Notes: generated by a model not told the origin, from the letters alone. A stretch of DNA of 64,000 nucleotides from Arthrobacter sp. ISL-85 (GCF_018613675.1 NZ_JAGGPQ010000017.1:62001-126000); one strand, 5' to 3'. Numbered from the stretch's first letter, positions 16,506 to 25,761 are shown. A program made the numbers and translations.

Positions 16506-17726
16506 CTAGGCCTTTCCGTTTGAAGCGGTAACGTTTTCAAGCACGACGGCCAGGCCCTGCCCCACGCCGATGCAGATGGCGGCGACGCCCCAGCGTTCGC
16601 CCGAGGCCTGCAGGGACCGGGCAAGGGTGCCCAGGATCCGGGTGCCCGAGGCCCCCAGCGGGTGTCCCATGGCGATGGCGCCGCCGTGCCGGTTCACGAT
16701 ACCGGGATCGATGCCCCAGGCGTTGATGCAGGCCAGGGACTGCGCGGCGAAGGCTTCGTTAAGTTCGACGGCGCCCACCTCGTCCCAGCCAATCCCCGCC
16801 TTGGCGAGGGCCTTGTTCGCTGCCTCCACGGGGGCGTAACCGAAGTACTGCGGATCGTTCGCGTGCGCGCCGCGCCCGGCGATCCGGGCCAGCGGGTCCA
16901 GCCCCAGCAGCCCGGCGGCAGCCTCAGACCCGATCCAGGCCGCGGAGGCGCCGTCGGACAGCGGGGATGCATTGCCGGCGGTGACCGTGCCGCCTGCTTC
17001 GGCGCCCTCCGGTTCATTCCGGAACACGGTCTTCAGGGCAGCCAGTTTTTCAGCAGTGGAACCGGGGCGGATGCCCTCGTCCCGCACCAGGCCGGTGCCC
17101 GGAACCGGGGCCACCAGGTTGTCGTAGAACCCTTCATCCCAGGCGGCGGCGGACAGATTGTGGGACGCGGCGGCAAACTCATCCTGCGCCTGCCGCGTCA
17201 CGCCATACTTTTCGCGCAGCCGCTCGGTGGCCTCGCCCAGCGAGATGGTCCACTCCGTGGGCATGGCCTTGTTCACCAGGCGCCAACCGAGGGTGGTGGA
17301 CGCCAGGGTCATGTCCCCGGCCGGGTACGGCTTCTCCGTCTTCGGCAGCACCCAGGGGGCGCGGGACATCGACTCGGCGCCGCCCACCAGCATCAGGTCG
17401 GCGTCGCCAGCGTTGATCTGGCGGGAGGCGATGATGGCGGCATCCAACGAGGACCCACACAGCCGGTTTACCGTGGTGCCCGGAATGGACACCGGAAGCC
17501 CGGCCAGCAGGGTGCCCATCCGGGCGATGTTGCGGTTCTCCTCCCCGGCGCCGTTCGCGTTGCCAAAGACGACCTCGTCAATCCGCTCCGGATCCAGCGC
17601 CGGAGCGCGCTTCACGGATTCCCTGATCACGTGCGCGGCGAGGTCATCCGGACGGACGGCCGCGAGGCCGGAGCCGAACTTCCCGAACGGGGTGCGCACG
17701 GCGTCGTACACAAAAGCCTGGTTCAT
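16506..17726 (-). CDS. pcaF: Beta-ketoadipyl-CoA thiolase
   Basis: A 406-residue thiolase that cleaves beta-ketoadipyl-CoA to succinyl-CoA and acetyl-CoA, the last step of the pathway. The acyl-enzyme cysteine is in TTVNRLCGSSLDA near 90, the catalytic His in NRHGGAIAMGHPLGASG and the second Cys in AAICIGVGQG. MNQAFVYDAVRTPFGKFG is the typical start. It overlaps pcaC by 4 bp (ATGA). Confidence 0.95.
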   Translation of the reverse strand: MNQAFVYDAVRTPFGKFGSGLAAVRPDDLAAHVIRESVKRAPALDPERIDEVVFGNANGAGEENRNIARMGTLLAGLPVSIPGTTVNRLCGSSLDAAIIASRQINAGDADLMLVGGAESMSRAPWVLPKTEKPYPAGDMTLASTTLGWRLVNKAMPTEWTISLGEATERLREKYGVTRQAQDEFAAASHNLSAAAWDEGFYDNLVAPVPGTGLVRDEGIRPGSTAEKLAALKTVFRNEPEGAEAGGTVTAGNASPLSDGASAAWIGSEAAAGLLGLDPLARIAGRGAHANDPQYFGYAPVEAANKALAKAGIGWDEVGAVELNEAFAAQSLACINAWGIDPGIVNRHGGAIAMGHPLGASGTRILGTLARSLQASGERWGVAAICIGVGQGLAVVLENVTASNGKA

Positions 17727-18178
17727 GGGGTGGTGTCCATTTCTCGAAAGACCTGCTGGGCCGTTTTGAAAGCTGTGTTGGCGGACGGGACGCCGCAATA
17801 AATGGCGGTCTGAAGCAGGATTTCCTTGATTTCGTCCCTGCTGAGGCCGTTCCTGAGCGCAGCGCGGATGTGCATGGCCAGTTCCTCCCAGTGCCCGTGA
17901 GCCACCATGGCGGTGATGGTCACCGCGGAGCGCATCTGGCGGGTCAGGCCCGGTCGGGTCCAGATTCCACCCCAGGCGATGCGGGTGATCATGTCCTGGA
18001 AGTCCTCGGTGAACGCGTCCTTGTTGGCGTTGGCCCGGTCCACGTGCGCGTCGCCAAGCACTTCGCGCCGGACCGCCATGCCGCCGTCGTAAATTTCCTG
18101 GCTGGTGGCACCTGGCTGGACAACGCCGTGGCGCTCCATGCCGTGGTGTTCAGTGCCCGGCTGTTCGGTGCCGCTCAC
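17723..18178 (-). CDS. pcaC: 4-carboxymuconolactone decarboxylase
   Basis: A 151-residue CMD-family protein converting 4-carboxymuconolactone to beta-ketoadipate enol-lactone. The conserved core ITRIAWGGIWTRPGLTRQMRSAVTITAMVAHGHWEELAMHI and LLQTAIYCGVPSAN is intact. The N-terminus carries a His/Gly/Glu-rich extension (GTEHHGMERHGVVQPG) longer than usual. In Rhodococcus and Streptomyces C and D activities are often fused as PcaL; here they are separate, overlapping genes. Confidence 0.93.
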   Translation of the reverse strand: MSGTEQPGTEHHGMERHGVVQPGATSQEIYDGGMAVRREVLGDAHVDRANANKDAFTEDFQDMITRIAWGGIWTRPGLTRQMRSAVTITAMVAHGHWEELAMHIRAALRNGLSRDEIKEILLQTAIYCGVPSANTAFKTAQQVFREMDTTP

Positions 18179-18993
18179 TTGGTTGCCTGCCGTGATTCTG
18201 CCCAGGTGGCCAGGCCGCGCATCAGGTCGGCGACGTGCGCGGGTGCCTCCGCGGGCGCCAGGTGCGCGATCCCCTCAACCGTCACCGCCGTCGCGGTGCC
18301 GCCCCCGGCGGTGATTCCCGCTGCCACTTCCTCGGCCATGGCGGGCGTAGCCACGCCGTCCAGGGACCCGGCGATGACCTGGGTGGGGACGCCGATGCTG
18401 CCCAGCTCCTGTCGCACATCGAATGCCGCCAACGCTTCGCAGCAGAAGGCGTAGCTGAAGCGGTCGGCGTCGCGCAGTGCGTGCAGGAGCCGGCTGCCGA
18501 ACTCGGGTTCCCGGTCCATGAAGCCGGGCGCGAACCAGCGCTCCGCGGATCCCTGGATCATCACGGGCGTGCCCTGGGTGCGGACGGTTTCGGCGCGCTC
18601 CAGCCAGCCTTCGGGGGTGCCGATCTTGGCGCCGCTGTTCTGCACGGAGAGGCTCTTCAGCCGCCCCCCGTGCTTGATGCCCAGCTGCAGGCCCACGGCG
18701 CCGCCCAGGGAGACTCCTGCATAGTGGAAGGTTTCGCCGGGGGCGATGGAATCAACCAGGTCCACCACTGCGTCGGCGAGCTCGCCGACGCCGAACGCTT
18801 CGGCGGCGGCGGGCGAGACGCCGTGGCCGGGCAGGTCCCAGGCCACCACGTCGTAGTCGTTGCCGAGCAGGGACGTCACCCTGTTCCACAGGATCGACGA
18901 GGTGCCCAGGGACGGACCCACCACTATCAGGGGATGGTCGCCCAGGGCTCGTTGGGGGGACAGCAGCGCTGCCTTCAAGGCTGGCTTAGCCAC
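18175..18993 (-). CDS. pcaD: 3-oxoadipate enol-lactonase
   Basis: A 272-residue alpha/beta hydrolase that opens beta-ketoadipate enol-lactone. The oxyanion region PLIVVGPSLGTSSILW and the nucleophile elbow YAGVSLGGAVGLQLG (Ser) are clear, and the C-terminal His lies in GIAHLAPAEAP. I use GTG 18993, which has CGGAG 7 nt upstream and overlaps the end of pcaB by 8 bp. An upstream start at 19029 would add 12 residues inside pcaB. It overlaps pcaC by 4 bp. Confidence 0.92.
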   Translation of the reverse strand: MAKPALKAALLSPQRALGDHPLIVVGPSLGTSSILWNRVTSLLGNDYDVVAWDLPGHGVSPAAAEAFGVGELADAVVDLVDSIAPGETFHYAGVSLGGAVGLQLGIKHGGRLKSLSVQNSGAKIGTPEGWLERAETVRTQGTPVMIQGSAERWFAPGFMDREPEFGSRLLHALRDADRFSYAFCCEALAAFDVRQELGSIGVPTQVIAGSLDGVATPAMAEEVAAGITAGGGTATAVTVEGIAHLAPAEAPAHVADLMRGLATWAESRQATK

Positions 18994-20464
18994 GGGAAGC
19001 TCCGTTCGCGTCAGTGGTGGTGGAAACAAATTCAGGGAAGGCAGCCAGGATGCGGCGGGCGATTTCGGCTGCCTGGCCCAGGTAGCTGGCAGGATCCAGG
19101 AGGTCTTCCAGCCGGGCGTCTGGAACGACGGCGGCGGGGACGGCTTCGCGGAGCAGCTTGCGGTAGGTCGCGGCTTGCTCCGTCGGCGGCGCCTCCAGCG
19201 TCCGATCCACCACCTCCTGCAGCTGCTGCTTGCCGCTGCGGCCGTCCTTCTCCTCCAACAGCGGAGCCACGGCGGCGTTCACGCCCTCGGCCAGCAGCAG
19301 CGGGCCGGACAGGTCAAGGTTGCGGCGCATGGTGTCCGGGAACAGCCGCAGCCCTTCGGCGAGTTCGCGGAGGTGGCCCGCGGCACCGAGGGCCAGGGCC
19401 AGCAGCTGGCGCAGGGCCGGCCATTCGGTGTGCCAGGCGCCGTCCGGGCGTTCGTCATTGAAGTTGGCGGCAGCCACGTGCAGCTGGGCGGCCAGCTGTG
19501 GTGCCTGCAGCGCCGCGCTGCGGACCAGGACGGACAAGACAGGGTTCTGCTTCTGCGGCATGGCGGAGGACACGCCCCGCCCGGCCGCGCGCGGTTCGGC
19601 GAGCTCAGCCACCTCGGGCCGGCTCAGGAACAGGACGTCGGCGGCGATCTTGCCGAAGGCGTCCAATACGGACGCCAGGGCATGCCCCAGGGACGTGATG
19701 GCCACGCGGTTGGTGTGCCAGGGAGCCGGGGCCGGTGCCAGGCCCAGCTGGGCTGCCAGCGCATCGGCGAGGGTGAAGGGTGTCGTCGGAGAGCCCTCCA
19801 CCAGCACGGTTCCGGCCGCCAGCGTTCCTGCGGCACCGCCGAACTGGACCTGGAACTCCAGGGCCTCCAGCTGCCGGCCGGCGGCGGCCACGCCCTGGAA
19901 CCACTGCGCAGCCCGCAGCCCGAAGGTGTAAGGAAGCGAATGCTGCGTCAGGCTCCTTCCCACGCACAGCGTCTCCGCGTGCTGCCCTGCCAGGCCGGCG
20001 AGCGCCGTCGTGATGCCTTTCAGGTCCGCGACTATGGCGTGGACTGTGTTGCGGGCCAGCAGCATCAGGGCGGTGTCCAGCACGTCCTGGCTGGTCAGGG
20101 AGTTGTGCACGGCCTTCCCGGCACCAACCCCGGCGGTGTCCAGCGCCGCCACGTTCCTCCGGAGGTCCGCCAGCAGCGGGATCACCGGATTACCGCCGCC
20201 CTGGGCGCGCAGCACAACATCGGCCAGGTCGTAGCGCCCCACCTCGGCAGCGGAAGCGACGACGGCGGCCGAGCCGGCGGGTGCCAGCCCGGCCCGTTGC
20301 AGCACGGCGGCCCAGCCGGATTCGACGGCGAGGATGGCCGCCAGCACTGCCCGGTCCCCCGTCAGCGCCGCCACCAACGGCAAGGCTGAGACGGGACTGA
20401 GCAGGCCGGCGTCGGCCTCCTCCGCGAAGGCGCGCAGATCTCCCAGGGCGGCGGCGTGGGTCAC
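18986..20464 (-). CDS. pcaB: 3-carboxy-cis,cis-muconate cycloisomerase
   Basis: A 492-residue fumarase/aspartase superfamily enzyme that cyclises 3-carboxymuconate to 4-carboxymuconolactone. The family signature is SSAMPQKQNP, and NSLTSQDVLDTALML is the second conserved region. It is somewhat longer than the typical 400-450 residues, with a C-terminal extension ending in STTTDANGASRG. It overlaps pcaG by 4 bp. Confidence 0.93.
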   Translation of the reverse strand: MTHAAALGDLRAFAEEADAGLLSPVSALPLVAALTGDRAVLAAILAVESGWAAVLQRAGLAPAGSAAVVASAAEVGRYDLADVVLRAQGGGNPVIPLLADLRRNVAALDTAGVGAGKAVHNSLTSQDVLDTALMLLARNTVHAIVADLKGITTALAGLAGQHAETLCVGRSLTQHSLPYTFGLRAAQWFQGVAAAGRQLEALEFQVQFGGAAGTLAAGTVLVEGSPTTPFTLADALAAQLGLAPAPAPWHTNRVAITSLGHALASVLDAFGKIAADVLFLSRPEVAELAEPRAAGRGVSSAMPQKQNPVLSVLVRSAALQAPQLAAQLHVAAANFNDERPDGAWHTEWPALRQLLALALGAAGHLRELAEGLRLFPDTMRRNLDLSGPLLLAEGVNAAVAPLLEEKDGRSGKQQLQEVVDRTLEAPPTEQAATYRKLLREAVPAAVVPDARLEDLLDPASYLGQAAEIARRILAAFPEFVSTTTDANGASRG

Positions 20465-21018
20465 TGGAAGTCCAGAAAGACTGTCTCGCCCTCGCCCTGG
20501 AGGCGGATGTCCCAGGTGAGGCCGCCGTCAGGGTCGCGGCGGGCGATGAGCGTCTTGCGGCGCTCCGGGTCGAGCGAGCCCAGCAGGGGGTCGTTGGCCA
20601 GCGCCTCGGTGTCCTCCGGCAGGTAGATGCGGGTGAACAGGCGGTTGGTCAGGCCACGGGCAAAGAGCGCCACCGAGATGAACGGTGCGGCCCCCGGCTT
20701 GGTGGGGCCGGGGTTGACGGTGGTGAAGGTGAAGACGCCGGAGTTGCCCACGGCGCCGCGGCCCCAGCCGGTGAAGGTGTAGCCGTCACGGACCAGTGAG
20801 CCGGTGCGCTGGACGATCTTGCCGTCGGCGTCCGGCTGCCAGATTTCCAGGATGGCGTCCGGGATGGTGTGGCCGGCGCCGTCGTAGACGGTGCCCTGCA
20901 GGCGGATGGAGCCGGGGAAACCAGGGGGCAGGAGTTCGTTGTCCTTCTCGAAGGGGAGCGCGTAGCCGTAGAACGGGCCCACGGTCTGGCCGGGGGTGGG
21001 TACCAGTTTGGTGCTCAT
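20461..21018 (-). CDS. pcaG: Protocatechuate 3,4-dioxygenase subunit alpha
   Basis: A 185-residue alpha subunit of the intradiol dioxygenase that opens protocatechuate. TPGQTVGPFYGYALPF at the start, ILEIWQPDADGK in the middle and TVNPGPTKPGAAPFISVALFARGL are typical. The alpha chain lacks iron ligands and pairs with PcaH. MSTKL at 21018 lies 2 bp after the pcaH stop. The longer frame upstream overlaps pcaH. Confidence 0.95.
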   Translation of the reverse strand: MSTKLVPTPGQTVGPFYGYALPFEKDNELLPPGFPGSIRLQGTVYDGAGHTIPDAILEIWQPDADGKIVQRTGSLVRDGYTFTGWGRGAVGNSGVFTFTTVNPGPTKPGAAPFISVALFARGLTNRLFTRIYLPEDTEALANDPLLGSLDPERRKTLIARRDPDGGLTWDIRLQGEGETVFLDFQ

Positions 21019-21020
21019 GT

Positions 21021-21893
21021 CTACTCCTCGTCGCCGGCGGCGCCGAGCGCCTCGTTTTCGGTCCAGGTCCGCTTGGGACCGGTCAGGACGATGTCCCAGT
21101 TGTAGCCCAGGGCCCATTCGGGCTCGGTGATGCTGTGGTCATAGGTGGCCACCAGCCGGTCTCGGGCGTCCTGGTCCACGATGGTCTGGTAGATGGGATC
21201 CAGCGGGAAGAGCTGGTCACCGGGGAAGTACATCTGGGTGATGATCCGCTGGGTGAACTCGGTGCCGAACAGCGAGAAGTGGATGTGTGCCGGCCGCCAC
21301 GCGTTCAGGTGGTTCTTCCACGGGTACGCGCCGGGCTTGATGGTGGTGAACCGGTACGAGCCGTCCGGGCCGGTGATGCAGCGGCCGATGCCCGTGAAGT
21401 TGGGGTCGATCGGTGCAGGGTGCTGGTCGCGCTTGTGGATGTAGCGGCCGGAGGAGTTGGCCTGCCAGATTTCCACGAGCTGGCCCGCCACCGGGCGGCC
21501 GTCGCCGTCCAGGACTTTTCCGGACACGATGATCCGTTCGCCCAGCGGCTCGCCGTTGTGCTGGATGGTGAGGTCCGATTCCAGGGCATGCACGTCCTGG
21601 TGCCCGAACGCCGGCGAGTAGAGCTCGATGGTTTCCGGGTCCGCGTGCTGCAGGCTCTTGGTGGGGTGGCGGAGGATGCTGCTGCGGTACGGCGGGTAGT
21701 CGAGGCGCGGCTGGATTTCCGGCTGGCCACCGTCCTTGAGCGCCCGCCGGTAGGCCTCGCCGATGGCGCTGATCTCTGCGCTGAGGTCAGCCTGCGACTC
21801 GATGGCCTTGTCCAGGGGCTGGTGGGCAGCCTTGGGTTCGGCCGGGGGCACGAGTTCCTCCGACTCCAGCTCAGCGGTGATGTCTTCCGGCAT
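21021..21893 (-). CDS. pcaH: Protocatechuate 3,4-dioxygenase subunit beta
   Basis: A 290-residue beta chain that holds the Fe(III) site. The ligand set can be followed: a Tyr in SSGRYIHKRDQH, a Tyr in KPGAYPWKNHLNAW and the His pair in RPAHIHFSLFG, equal to the two Tyr and two His of the Pseudomonas enzyme. An N-terminal acidic extension of about 30 residues precedes the catalytic fold. First of the pca genes, 36 bp after the dehydroshikimate dehydratase gene. Confidence 0.95.
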   Translation of the reverse strand: MPEDITAELESEELVPPAEPKAAHQPLDKAIESQADLSAEISAIGEAYRRALKDGGQPEIQPRLDYPPYRSSILRHPTKSLQHADPETIELYSPAFGHQDVHALESDLTIQHNGEPLGERIIVSGKVLDGDGRPVAGQLVEIWQANSSGRYIHKRDQHPAPIDPNFTGIGRCITGPDGSYRFTTIKPGAYPWKNHLNAWRPAHIHFSLFGTEFTQRIITQMYFPGDQLFPLDPIYQTIVDQDARDRLVATYDHSITEPEWALGYNWDIVLTGPKRTWTENEALGAAGDEE

Positions 21894-21929
21894 GGCTGGC
21901 TCCTTTCTGATCTGTTGGGTTTGTTGCGT

Positions 21930-23822
21930 CTAGTGTTTTGCGGTCTGGCTGGTGCGGTGCAGCGAGTCGTACTGCACTGCGTGCCGCACCGGGGCATTGG
22001 GGGCGCCGTATCCGTCGTACCGGCCGCGGCGTTCCACCATTTCGAAGAACACACTGCCCACGGTTGCCGTATAGAAGTGCAGAAACTCGCCGTCGGCATC
22101 CCGGTCGAACAGCAGGTTGAGTTCCTGGAGGGTGGCCAGGAATCCCGGCTCAAGGTCGAACCGCGCGTCCAGGTCCTCGTAGTAGTTGGCCGGGATCTGC
22201 AGGAATTCCAGGCCGCGCTCCCGGGCAGCCCGGGCGGTGGCCACGAGGTCCGCCACGGCGAAGGCGATGTGTTCCTGGTAGGTCTTGCGGGCCTCGTTCC
22301 GTGCCCGCTGGATCGGGGCGAGGTTCAGGACAAGCCGCACCGCGGCGTCGGAGGTCTGCATGACCTGCGAGCGAACCAGGCCGCTGGGGCTGGGAACCTC
22401 AGCAAACGGCTGGGGCTCCAGGGCCAGGGCACTGGTGTAGAAGAGGACGGCCTCATCGAAGTGCTGCCACGGCTGGGCGAGGTTGACGTGGTCGATGACC
22501 GCCCTGGCTCCTGCGGAAGGGTGTTCCAGCCCTTCCCCGAATTCGTGCGTCCACGCCGCGGTGCCGTCCGGGCTTCCCTGGCAGAGGAAGATTTCGGTGG
22601 AGTCCGGCGCGGAGATGCCCTGGAACACTTCCTCGTCCGCCTGGACCTTGCGGGCCACCACGGGGGCCTTGAGCTGCTGGGCCCGGGCGGAGGCAATCAC
22701 GGGGGAATCGACGTCGAATCCCAGCGCGGCGATGGCCGGTTCCGCGTGCTGCGCGGCCTGTTCGTTGATGATGACCCGCGCCTGGCCCATGGTCCACAGC
22801 TGGACGTCCTTGGTCCGGTGGCGGCCTTCGAACTGGAAACCGAGCTGGCCCAGGAGCTTCTCCAGCCGGGCAGTATCGTCCGCCTTCACCTCGGCAAAGT
22901 TGAAGCCGGCGGGTTCGTTCACCTTGGGCAGCGTGGCCAGTTCCATGGGATAACGACGGCGGGCGGCGGCAGGGGAGCCGGCGTCGGAACCGGCGTCGGT
23001 GCCTGCCAGCCATTTGGCGCTCTGCTCCTCGAGCCAGATCAGCGACCGCATGGCATCCACCGCCGTGCGCTCCACGTCCGACTGGCGGAACACGTCATTG
23101 AAGACCTCGAGCGATACCGGCCCGGTGTAGCCGGCCCGGACCACATGGCCCATGAACTTGGCCAGCTCAAACTGCCCCTCGCCCGGGAACACGCGGTAGT
23201 GGCGGCTCCACGAGAGGACGTCCATGGAGAGCTTGGGGGCGTCCGCCACCTGGACGAAGAAGATTTTGTCCGCGTTGATGTTCTCGATCGGCGCGGTGTC
23301 CCAATCGCGGGAAAGGATGTGGAAGGAGTCCAGGCACGTGCCCAGGTTGGGGTGGTCCACCATCTCCACCAAGCGGTAGGCGTGCTCGTAGTCGTTGACG
23401 TACTTGCCCCAGGCCAGCGCCTCATAGGCCACCTTAACGCCGTGGTCCCCGGCGAGGTTGGCAAGCTGTGCCAGTTGTTCGGCGCGGACGCCGTCGTCGT
23501 CGATGGTGGCGGTGGCAACGTTGGAGCACACCAGGATGGTGTCCATGCCAAGGCGCGCCATGAGTTTGAACTTGGCCTCCGCGCGCCGGAGGTTGGCCTT
23601 CAGCAGGTCAGGGGTGACGCCGTCGAAGTCCCGGAACGGCTGGTAGAGGTCCAGGCCCAGCCCCAGGTCGGCGGCCATCTTCCGTACGTCCTCGGGGCTG
23701 AGCGGTGAGGTGACCAGGTCCTGTTCGAAGATCTCGATGCCGTCGAAGCCGGCGATGGCGCAGGCCTGCATCTTCTCCTTCAGGGTCCCGGACAGGCAGA
23801 CGGTGGCGATTCCGGTGCGCAT
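21930..23822 (-). CDS. qsuB: 3-dehydroshikimate dehydratase fused to HPPD-like VOC domain
   Basis: A 630-residue two-domain protein. The first 280 residues are an AP-endonuclease-2/xylose-isomerase-like TIM barrel (FDGIEIFEQDL, VAYEALAWGKYVNDY, LGTCLDSFHILS, GPVSLEVFNDVFR) that dehydrates 3-dehydroshikimate to protocatechuate. The C-terminal part resembles 4-hydroxyphenylpyruvate dioxygenase and keeps its metal triad: His in IDHVNLAQPW, His in YQEHIAFAV and Glu in FFEMVERRGRYDGYG. The same fusion is known in QsuB of Corynebacterium and QuiC1 of Pseudomonas. It overlaps the dehydrogenase gene (TGATG) and feeds PcaHG directly. Confidence 0.9.
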   Translation of the reverse strand: MRTGIATVCLSGTLKEKMQACAIAGFDGIEIFEQDLVTSPLSPEDVRKMAADLGLGLDLYQPFRDFDGVTPDLLKANLRRAEAKFKLMARLGMDTILVCSNVATATIDDDGVRAEQLAQLANLAGDHGVKVAYEALAWGKYVNDYEHAYRLVEMVDHPNLGTCLDSFHILSRDWDTAPIENINADKIFFVQVADAPKLSMDVLSWSRHYRVFPGEGQFELAKFMGHVVRAGYTGPVSLEVFNDVFRQSDVERTAVDAMRSLIWLEEQSAKWLAGTDAGSDAGSPAAARRRYPMELATLPKVNEPAGFNFAEVKADDTARLEKLLGQLGFQFEGRHRTKDVQLWTMGQARVIINEQAAQHAEPAIAALGFDVDSPVIASARAQQLKAPVVARKVQADEEVFQGISAPDSTEIFLCQGSPDGTAAWTHEFGEGLEHPSAGARAVIDHVNLAQPWQHFDEAVLFYTSALALEPQPFAEVPSPSGLVRSQVMQTSDAAVRLVLNLAPIQRARNEARKTYQEHIAFAVADLVATARAARERGLEFLQIPANYYEDLDARFDLEPGFLATLQELNLLFDRDADGEFLHFYTATVGSVFFEMVERRGRYDGYGAPNAPVRHAVQYDSLHRTSQTAKH

Positions 23823-24703
23823 CAGGCTGCCACCTCCTCTGCGGCCACGAGCTCCAGGAAGTGGCTGCGCATCCGGTCCGGATCCGCGTCCAGGCCTGTG
23901 AAGATCCGGAACGCGTCGGCAGCCTGGCCCACTGCCATCCGGCCGCCGTCCAGGACCTCGCAGCCCTTGGCGCGGGCGCCCCGGACCAGTTCGGTGTCGA
24001 TGGGGCGGTAGACGATGTCCGCCACCCAGTGCCGGGGCTCCAGGAGGTCCAGGTCCAGCGGGACGCCGGGGTGGGCCGCCATGCCCACCGGGGTGCAGTG
24101 CACCAGGCCGTCGGCCCCGCGCATCAGCTGCGGCAGCTCCGCCGTCGTACGCGCTGCAACGGTGCTGTCCGGGAAGAAGCCCTGGAGTTCGGCAGCCCGT
24201 GCGGCGGCCCTGGCCGGGTCCATGTCCACGAGATCCAGCGTCTGCACGCCGGCAGTCAGCAAGGCGTAGGCGACGGCGGATCCGGCCCCGCCGGCGCCAA
24301 GCTGCACCACACGGTCCAGGCGTGCACCGGGCAGGCCGGCAGCCAACGCGGCAGCAAAGCCGGAGAAGTCGGTGTTGTGGCCGATGAACCTGCCGTCGCG
24401 GATCACCACGGTGTTCACGGCGCCAAGCCGGCGGGCATCGGTGCTCACTTCGTCCAGGTGCTCCAGGACCAGTTGCTTGCAGGGGTGGGTAATGTTCAGG
24501 CCGTTGAAGCCCAGGGTGCGGGCGCAGTTCAGGATGGCGCCCACGGACTCCCCGGTGAGCCCCAGCTCCAGGAGGTCGATGGGCCGGTACAGGTAGCGCA
24601 GGCCCTGGACGTCGCCTTCCCGTTCGTGCATGGGCGGCGTGAGCGATGGCATCACGCCATCGCCAACCAGTCCCACCAGGTAGGACTCAGTTTGATTGCT
24701 CAT
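23822..24703 (-). CDS. qsuD: Quinate/shikimate dehydrogenase
   Basis: A 293-residue AroE-family enzyme. GVMPSLTPPMHE, GFNGLNITHPCKQLVLEHLD (catalytic Lys/Asp region; SKP-like motif altered to HPC) and AVNTVVI are present, then the nucleotide motif LGAGGAGSAVAYALLTAGV. A catabolic, NAD-linked role is inferred because it is the first gene of the unit leading to protocatechuate. The ATG at 24703 has AAAGGAG upstream. The 26 extra residues of the open frame are not family-like. Confidence 0.88.
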   Translation of the reverse strand: MSNQTESYLVGLVGDGVMPSLTPPMHEREGDVQGLRYLYRPIDLLELGLTGESVGAILNCARTLGFNGLNITHPCKQLVLEHLDEVSTDARRLGAVNTVVIRDGRFIGHNTDFSGFAAALAAGLPGARLDRVVQLGAGGAGSAVAYALLTAGVQTLDLVDMDPARAAARAAELQGFFPDSTVAARTTAELPQLMRGADGLVHCTPVGMAAHPGVPLDLDLLEPRHWVADIVYRPIDTELVRGARAKGCEVLDGGRMAVGQAADAFRIFTGLDADPDRMRSHFLELVAAEEVAA

Positions 24704-24786
24704 GCGTGCAGCTCCTTTGGTACGGCACCGGGCAGCAGCGGAACTTTGCCGCGCTGCGGGGTGATAGGGATTACGGTACAACAGAT

Positions 24787-24820
24787 GTTCACTTATCGCA
24801 CCAATGTTCGTGATGCGAAC
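24787..24820. promoter_or_regulatory. PcaU/PobR-like repeats ahead of the qsu-pca unit
   Basis: GTTCA-CTTAT-CGCAC at 24787-24801 and GTTCG-TGATG-CGAAC at 24806-24820 form two IclR-type modules with centres 19 bp apart. The second is a perfect inverted repeat. The pattern is very like the repeated GTTCG/CGAAC operators described for PcaU and PobR of Acinetobacter. It lies about 85-115 bp upstream of qsuD, on its own side of the IclR gene end. Confidence 0.65.
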
Positions 24821-24852
24821 GACCTATTCCGCCGAGGTAACGCTTTTGGCGC

Positions 24853-25710
24853 CTAGCGCTGGGGAAGCCGTGCCGCCAGCTCTGCCGCGGCTTCCTGCAG
24901 CAGGGGAACGTGGGCCACCAGCTGGTCCAGGCCCAGCCGGAAGACCGGCACGGCCGTTGCCAGGGATGCAAACGCGTGCCCCTGGCTGTTGAGCAGCGGC
25001 ACCGCGACGGCACGCATGCCGGCCTCGTTCTCCTCATCCATGACCGCGTAACCCTGCCGGCGGACCTGCGCGATCTCGGCCCTGAAGTCGTCACGGTCCG
25101 TGATGGACTTTTCAGTGAGCGCTTCGAGGGGCAACTCAGCCAGGAGCCTTTCCCGCTCCGGGTCCTCGGCGAATGCCACCAGCACCTTTCCCACGGAGGT
25201 GGTGGAAAGGGAGCCCAGATGGCCGGGGTCGCTGGTCACCCGGAAAGTCTGCGGGCCATCCACCTTGCTGACCGTCAGGTGGTGGTGGCCGTCCCGGACG
25301 CTCAGGATGGTGGCTTCGCCCGTTTCGGCAGTCACCCTGCGCAGCACCGGCATGGCGGTCCCGGCGAAACCGTGATGGTTGGAAACCCGCTGGCCCAGCT
25401 GGAAGATCCGGAGGCCCAGGTGGTAGCGGCGGCCGTCCGGCTCGTAGTCCACGAAGCCGTCGCGGGCCAGCGACCCCAGCAGCCGGTAGGTGGTGCTGAA
25501 CGGCAGTTCGGCCCGGCGGGATATTTCAGCGGCGCTTGCCCCCCGGGGCTCCTCGCCCAGCAGCACCAGGAGGCCCAGCGCCTTGCCAACCATGTCCGTC
25601 CGGTCCGCCGCCTTCCTCCCGACCGCCTTGGCGTCAGCGTCCGGCTCGGCAGCCAATTCCGCGGGGTCAGGCTGAACATCATCGTTCACTGTGGCTTGGT
25701 TCACACTCAT
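24853..25710 (-). CDS. IclR family regulator of quinate/shikimate use
   Basis: A 285-residue IclR protein with the winged helix ASAAEISRRAELPFSTTYRLLGSLARDGFVDYEPDGRRY and effector domain containing TTSVGKVLVAFAED and MDEENEAGMRAVAVPLLNSQG. It is read towards the qsu-pca unit and diverges from the shikimate-type transporter gene. It therefore probably controls one or both in response to quinate, shikimate or protocatechuate. The ATG at 25710 gives a normal family N-terminus; a longer frame reaches 25788 but runs through the promoter region. Confidence 0.85.
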   Translation of the reverse strand: MSVNQATVNDDVQPDPAELAAEPDADAKAVGRKAADRTDMVGKALGLLVLLGEEPRGASAAEISRRAELPFSTTYRLLGSLARDGFVDYEPDGRRYHLGLRIFQLGQRVSNHHGFAGTAMPVLRRVTAETGEATILSVRDGHHHLTVSKVDGPQTFRVTSDPGHLGSLSTTSVGKVLVAFAEDPERERLLAELPLEALTEKSITDRDDFRAEIAQVRRQGYAVMDEENEAGMRAVAVPLLNSQGHAFASLATAVPVFRLGLDQLVAHVPLLQEAAAELAARLPQR

Positions 25711-25761
25711 GCCTCGATATTGCCACAATGTGAGAGCTATTTCTAGATGGTGATTATTTTC

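Noticed and set aside
20796..23708. A 970-residue plus-strand protein
   Set aside because: Antisense shadow over pcaG, pcaH and qsuB caused by high GC; no conserved domain.
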